From Cohnella ginsengisoli (GTDB lineage Bacteria > Bacillota > Bacilli > Paenibacillales > Paenibacillaceae): DNA of 64,000 nt. The position numbers and the translations under genes are program-made. Below, piece by piece: positions 58,764-64,000 of the stretch. The stretch is from assembly GCF_029525555.1 (NCBI RefSeq), contig NZ_JAPDHZ010000002.1, forward strand, positions 1,587,868 through 1,651,867, written 5' to 3'. Below the pieces are notes generated by a model. That model searched no databases and was not told where the DNA came from. It saw only the letters and a program-made list of their open reading frames with translations. Each line of letters starts with the position of its first letter. Positions within the stretch are counted from its first letter, which is position 1.

Positions 58764-61007
58764 TTATTTCACTTTGACGCGCACGTTTACCGTTTTGCCG
58801 CCGTATGCGGCCTTGACGGTCACGCTGCCTTTACCGACCGCCGTCACGACGCCCCCGGTCACCTTGGCGACCTTGGTGGACGAAGCCGTCCAGGCTGAGA
58901 AAGCGGTCACGTCCAGCGTTCTTCCGTTTTCGTAGATCGCCGTCACCTTGACCGCGTCCGTCGCGCCGACGGCCAGATCCAGCGACGGATCCGATACGGC
59001 GAGCTTGGTCAGCTTCGCCTTTACGGTCACCGGTACGCTCAACGTCTTGCCTTGGTACTTGGCCGTCAGCTTGGTCGTGCCTTCGGCTAGCGACTTCGCG
59101 GAGCTGCCCTTGACCGTGGCGACCGTCTCGTCCTCGGACGTCCAGACCATGCGCGAGCTGAGGTTGATGAGCTTGCCGGACTTCGTCTTGCCGGTTACCT
59201 TGACGCTCTGCGTCTTGTTCAGCGTGAGAGTAAGGGCCGACGGCTCGATCGCGTAGCTCACGTATTCTTCCTCGACGGTAGCCGTTACCTTCACCGTCTT
59301 GTTCAGGTACGTGCCGGTCAGCGTCGTCTTGACCGCCAGCAGCCCTTTCACGGAGGCATCCTTGACGAGCACGCTTGTCGAGGCGGACTTCCAGACGACG
59401 TCCGCGCTGATGTCGGCTTCGTCGCCGTCTTCATAAACTGCGGTTACCTTCGGCAGCGATACCATCTGGCCGATGATCAAGCTTACATCTTCCTGCTCCG
59501 GCAGCAGCGTGAGCACCTTTTTTGCTGACCGTGACTTCGAGCGTATCCGAATAGGCAGCCCCCCGAAGTCACCGTCGCGGTCAGCGTCGCCTTGCCCGCC
59601 TTCAGCGCGGTCCACTTGCCGTCTTCGTCGATGCTGAGCACCGTGCTGTCGGAGGAGGTCCACTTGGCCAGCTTGCTCACGTCGGCCTTCGTCTCGTCCA
59701 GCGCCTTGCCCGTCACTTGCGGCAGATCGCCCGTGTCGTCGACATACACTTCAAGCTTGTCCTTCGCGATCTCGATCTCGCTGACCGTCGGATAGACCGT
59801 CACGGACAGCTCCTTGACCATGCTCTTGTACGTAAGCTTGACGGTCGCGGTGCCCTTGCCCCGGGGCGTGACGGTGGCAGTGGCGCCGCTGCCGCTGACG
59901 GAGATCACGTTCAGGTTCGTGGACTCCCACTGGGCTTCATCAGTTAACGTATAATTGTCGGCACCTTTTACCGTCTTCGCCGTGATCGTCAGCTTCGCGC
60001 CGGACAGCGACAGGTGCTGCGCCGTGCTCGGCGTGAAGACGATGGCTTCGAACGGCGTACGGACCGCTACGGCAGCCGTAGCCGACACGCCGAGGTAGGT
60101 CGCGGTGATCGTCGTGGTACCCGCCGCTACCGGCGTCACTTTGCCGGCTTCGTCCACGGTCGCGACGGCTTCGTTGCTGCTTTTCCAGGTTGCCTTCTCG
60201 GTGACCGGCTCATTCGATACGGAGGCGCCCAGGACCTTCGCAACGAGCGGCATGGCGGGTTCGCCGACCTGCATCTCGAACGGTCCTTTAACGCCGTTCG
60301 CGTCCGAGATGGACATCGACTTGTACGGCGACGTCACGGTCAGCTCGATCGTATCCGCGCGGCCTTGGTACTTGGCCGTGATCGTCGCCTTGCCGGCTGC
60401 GTTAAGGGTCAGCTTGCCTGCGCTGACACTGACGACGGACGCATCCGAGGAGGTCCAAGTCGCCTTGTCGGTCAGTTCCTCCAGCGCGCCGCCGTTGACG
60501 CCTTTGGCTTTGAGCGAGATGTCTTGGCCGAGCTGGACGTCCATCTTGTTCCCCGCGTCGGCCGAAGAGTCCCCGATGAGAAGCTTGAGCTCGGAGTAAT
60601 GATACTTGGCGGTGAGCGTCACGCTCGCCGAGTAGCCTTGGTATTTGCCGGTGATGACGACATTGTTCGCTTCGCCCGTCGCGGTCACGACGCCCTTGGA
60701 GACGGATACCGCCGAATTGGACGATACCCATGTCGCGTCGTTCGTCACGTTGATCGTCGAGCTTCCGCCGCTCGTGCTGTCCGTGCTCGTCGCCCACAAA
60801 AGAAGGCTCAGGGAGCCGTCGTCGATGTATATCGTTTTTTCGGTGTCGTTCAGCTCGTCCAGCTTGACGGACGTAATCGTCGTAGCAGCCTTAACGGCCC
60901 CCCGTAGTGCCCAGCACCCCCGAAAACAATAGCGCGGCCAGAAGCGCCGCCGTCAGCCGTCCCAGTCTTCCGATCCGGCTTCGCGGCGGTCTTTGGGTCA
61001 TCATCAT
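58764..61007 (-). CDS. exported multi-repeat Big_2 (Ig-like) protein (three frameshifts)
   Basis: Breaks at C6 60898-60903, C6 59559-59564 and T6 59518-59523, each one base too long. After correction, 746 residues. The N-terminus (RIGRLGRLTAALLAALLFSG) is a signal peptide. The rest is about eight tandem Big_2/BID_2 domains, each with a WxSS(N/D)xxVA(T/S)V strand pair such as WKSSNEAVATVDEAGKVTPV and ending in an ITAxYxG strand. There is no SLH or LPXTG anchor. Such repeats serve as spacers or adhesins at the cell surface. The start is the first of three ATGs at 61007, with AGGAGG 12 nt upstream. Confidence 0.85.
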
Positions 61008-61131
61008 CTTGTGTTCGTGCCTCCTAATCTTGAATTCCCGGTATTGGCAAAAAAGGACAGTCTTATCATCAATAACGGCTTGCAAGCGATGAAAATGAAT
61101 AAAAACGCCGAAAATCGGGACATAAGTCTCA

Positions 61132-61178
61132 AAAAAAACGAGCGACACCCCCGCCGCCCATTCGGCTGGATGTCGCTC
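61132..61178 (-). terminator. terminator of the YhgE/Pip gene
   Basis: GAGCGACA pairs with TGTCGCTC. The minus strand then has T8. About 25 nt after the stop codon. Confidence 0.85.
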
Positions 61179-61204
61179 TCTACCTCTATAATACGCCGCT
61201 CGGC

Positions 61205-63317
61205 TTAAGCCTGCAGCGTGCCGAGCTCGGTCTGCGCCGGCCGGATCTTGCGGCTGCGAAGCGCGAACAATCCGAGCGTCAGCGCGACGAACGCCGCCGC
61301 GAACGCCGCCAGATCGAGCAGCTGCTCGCCGATCAGCGAAGGCGCGCGGCCCGCGAGCGCGAGACGCAGCGCTTCGATCGCGTGCGTCATCGGCATCCAT
61401 TCGCCGATCGTTTGTAGCCAGTGCGGCAGCAGTTCTTTCGGATACGTGCCCTCGCTTGCAGCCAATTGCAGCGTGAGCAGGACGACGGCGACGAAACGCC
61501 CGACCGTGTCCGCCAGCGAGACGAGGAACTGCACGATGGTCATGTAGGTCAATGCGATGACCGCGCTGATGCCGTAAAAGGCGGCGACATCCGGCACCTT
61601 CAGCCCGATGCCGTAGATCAGCACCGTGTCGGCGAGCGCCACCTGCAGCAGCACGACCGGCGCGAACAGCAGCAGCTTGGACGCGTACCAGGTCCAGCCG
61701 TTCTTCACCTTGCCCGCCGCGTCGCGCAGCGGCAGGATGACGGTCGACATGAGCACGCCGACGTAGAGGCCGAGCGCCAGGAAGTACGGCGCCATGCCCG
61801 TGCCGTAGTTCGGCACGTCCGTCAACTTGTGCTCGGAGACGGCGATCGGATCGGCGAACATTTCCGCCTGTCCGTCTCCGCTTTTCACGCTGCCGGCTTC
61901 CGCGGAAGCCTCCTGCAGCTTGGCGCCCAGCTCGCTCGAGCCGCTCTCAAGCTTGTGCAGCCCATTCTCGAGCGACGCCGAACCGTCCGCCAGCCGCGTT
62001 GCCCCGCTCTTCACCGTCCCCGCGCCGGAGCCGGCGCTCTCGATGCCGCTCGCGAGCGTGCCCGCGCCCGCCGCCAGCTTGCCCGCGCCGCCGGCCAACC
62101 GCGCCGCGCCGGACTCGGCCTCGCCGAGCTTCGCGCCGAATTGCCCTAACCCCTGGCTGAGCGACGCCGTGCCCGCATGCAGCTGCTTCGCGCCTTCGGC
62201 CAGTTTTCGCTGCCCTGCGGACAGCTGCTCGGCGCCCTTCGCTGCGGACGCCGCCCCCCTTCTGCGCCTGCGTCGCGCCGTCCGCCACGCGCTGCGAGGC
62301 GGCGACAAGCTGCTGCAGCGCCTCATCGTCGGGATGCGCCGCTGCGTACTGCTTCAGTCCCTCGGCGAGCTGGCCCGCGCCGTCGGCGACTTGGGCCGCG
62401 CCCTTCTCGACCTGCACTGCGCCCGCAGCCAGCTTGGCGGAGCTGTCGGCAAGCTCGCCGGCGCCCACCGACAGCTTGCCGGCGGCCGAGTCCGCCTGCG
62501 AAGCGCCCGTCGCCAGCTTGCCCTGCGCCGCGGCCAGCTGCTTGAGGCCGCCGTCCAGCTCCGCGGAGCCGCTCGCCAGCGTCCCCGCGCCGCTCTTCAG
62601 GCTCGCCGCGCCGCCGGCCAGCTTGCCGACCCCTTGCTGCAGCTTGATCGTGCCGTCAGCCAGCTTCGCCAGATTATCGCGTAGCGTCTTCGCGCCGCCC
62701 GCCGCGTCTTTGGCGCCGTCCGCAAGCTTCTGCGCGCCTTCGGCGGCATCGCCGAATCCGCTCGCCGCTTCGCCTACCGATTCGAGCGTCGCTTTGGCAT
62801 AAGCCTTCGTCACCTCGCGGCCGACGTCGGTTTTCAGCTTTTCCGCCGCGGATTCGCCGATCCGGCTCGTCAGGTAGTTCCAGCCATCGTCGACGTAATA
62901 TTGAACGTTCGCCTGCTGCGGGGCGTCGTCCTGCAGCGTCGCGGTTTTCGCGGAGAAGTCCTCGGGCAAGACGAACGCCAGCGAGTATCGATGATCGGCG
63001 AGTCCGTCCATCGCGTCCTTTTCGTCCGTGAACACCCATTTGAACGCCCCGTTTTTCTTCAGCTCCTCGACCAAATCTCCGCCAACCGCCAGCTTTTCTC
63101 CATTAAGCGAAGCGCCCTTGTCTTCGTTGACGACCGCGACCGGCATGGCGTCCAGCTTGCCGTACGGGTCCCAGAACGCGCCGATCAGCATGCCGCTGTA
63201 CATAAGCGGAATCAGCGCAAGGCCCAAAATCGAGATCATGGCCATCTTGCTGCCCGTCAACCTTTTGAATTCGCCGGCAATGACGCCTCCGGCCTTTTTC
63301 GCTTTTTTCACGTTCAT
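61205..63317 (-). CDS. YhgE/Pip family membrane protein (one frameshift)
   Basis: A C6 run (62254-62259) shifts the frame. With C5 the protein has 703 residues. N-terminal helix (about 26-46) and Pip motif (PVAVVNEDKGASLNGEKLAV), a long extracellular coiled stalk of repeated LxxGxxxL units (for example LAGGAASLKSGAGTLASGSA) and a C-terminal block of five to six helices of ABC-2-like type (PYFLALGLYVGVLMSTVILP). The family includes phage-infection protein and type VII secretion-associated EsaA-like proteins. Substrate unknown. It follows a TetR gene on the same strand, probably its regulator. Confidence 0.88.
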
Positions 63318-63400
63318 CTCTCCCGCATCTCTTAATCAGAAAAACATACAATATGACCATTTTCCTCATTCGGTCATTTTTATCCAAAAAAAAGAAGCGA

Positions 63401-63998
63401 TCAATCGACCGCCAATCCCTCCAGGCAGTAAAAACGAAAGTTCGCAAGCACCTGATCGGCGTCCAACGGCTCGTGCAGATGGTCGCCCTCCGCGGTCAAC
63501 GCAAGATAGATCTTCAGCACCATGTAAGCCGTCAGCCTAGGATCGGACCGCCGAACCTCCCCCTTTGGCGATCGCGCCCTCCACATGACCGGCGATATAG
63601 TCGATGATCGAACGCTCGACGGTCGCCAGGCCGCCGTTCGCCATCGGCGTGCCGAATTCCTTGACCTCCTGGGAGAGCTTGACGACCAGTCCGTGCCGGT
63701 CGCGATAAGCCAATACCTGCTGGAGAATGCGAAGCAAATTGTCCGCGAAAGGCAGCGCGGGATCGAGCGTCCGCTCGGCGACCGACTTGAGCTCGGCGAT
63801 CAGGTCCTTCACGATCTGCTCGAACAGTTCCTCTTTGTTGGCGAAAAAGGTGTAAATCGTCCCCTTTCCCACGCCGGCCGCCTTCGCGACTTGGTCCATG
63901 GTGGTCGCTTTATAGCCGAAGGCGGCAAAGGAGCGCGATGCCGCTTCGAGCACCTGTTTGCGCCGGTCGGTCGGTTTGCGCTCGGTCGTCGTATCCAC
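63401..63998 (-). CDS. TetR-family regulator (one frameshift)
   Basis: The N-terminal TetR HTH (ASRSFAAFGYKATTMDQVAK, then AAGVGKGTIYTFFANKEELF) is followed by a helical ligand domain. A C5 run (63559-63563) shifts the frame near residue 145. With C4 the protein has 198 residues and ends LANFRFYCLEGLAVD. The start shown is GTG 63998, only two bases from the window edge, so the true start may lie outside. It likely represses the YhgE gene 80 bp downstream. Confidence 0.85.
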
Positions 63999-64000
63999 GG

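Overview
The window looks like chromosomal DNA of a GC-rich, spore-forming Firmicute of the Paenibacillaceae, most likely Cohnella or Paenibacillus. The grounds are strong AGGAGG-type ribosome binding sites, an H-type small acid-soluble spore protein, an SLH-anchored surface protein, a Ku/LigD-polymerase pair, a c-di-AMP riboswitch before a CAP-domain protein, and a lasso peptide cluster of the paeninodin type known from Paenibacillus. The species assignment is an inference. I saw no rRNA, tRNA, insertion sequence or CRISPR array.

Layout. 1-9.6 kb: end of a membrane protein, a MocR regulator, small membrane and spore/stress genes, ku, a riboswitch-controlled CAP protein, the LigD-type polymerase and a cardiolipin synthase. 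9.9-17.7 kb: a giant SLH surface protein, an ABC-2 transporter pair, a small kinase-like ATPase, a zinc-ribbon protein and a PilZ protein. 17.8-37.9 kb (minus strand): one long exopolysaccharide (EPS) operon in the order wzz, tyrosine kinase, EAR-like leader, galU, initiating phosphosugar transferase, ugd, glycosyltransferases with wzy and wzx, two paralogous acetyltransferases, a fused double glycosyltransferase, a GDP-mannose enzyme, a small ORF and a VanZ-like protein. Precursor genes for UDP-glucose, UDP-glucuronate and probably GDP-mannose predict an acidic, mannose-containing, acetylated polymer. 38.2-45.1 kb (minus strand): a complete lasso peptide operon (cyclase, precursor, HPr-kinase homologue, RRE protein, B2 protease, nucleotidyltransferase, ABC exporter). 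45.3-51.0 kb (plus strand): a membrane-anchored glycoside-hydrolase-like protein and a beta-helix protein. 51.2 kb: an XRE regulator. 52.2-64 kb: gltB, an SGNH esterase, an Ig-like surface protein, a YhgE/Pip membrane protein and its TetR regulator.

The most interesting observation is a 15-bp palindrome, GATAC-N5-GTATC. It occurs between genes upstream of the EPS operon (twice), the lasso operon (twice, one degenerate), the hydrolase gene, the XRE gene and a zinc-ribbon gene. In the EPS promoter it fills the 17-bp spacer between TTGACA and the -10 box. I infer that one regulator, probably the XRE protein, co-controls capsule and lasso peptide production.

Caution on sequence quality: sixteen genes are broken by 25 single-base shifts, all at homopolymers of 5-9 bases, and 23 of the 25 are one base too long. 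Correcting them restores full-length proteins and the 4-bp ATGA overlaps between genes, so I treat these as assembly errors rather than real pseudogenes. Affected genes are given with their restored limits.
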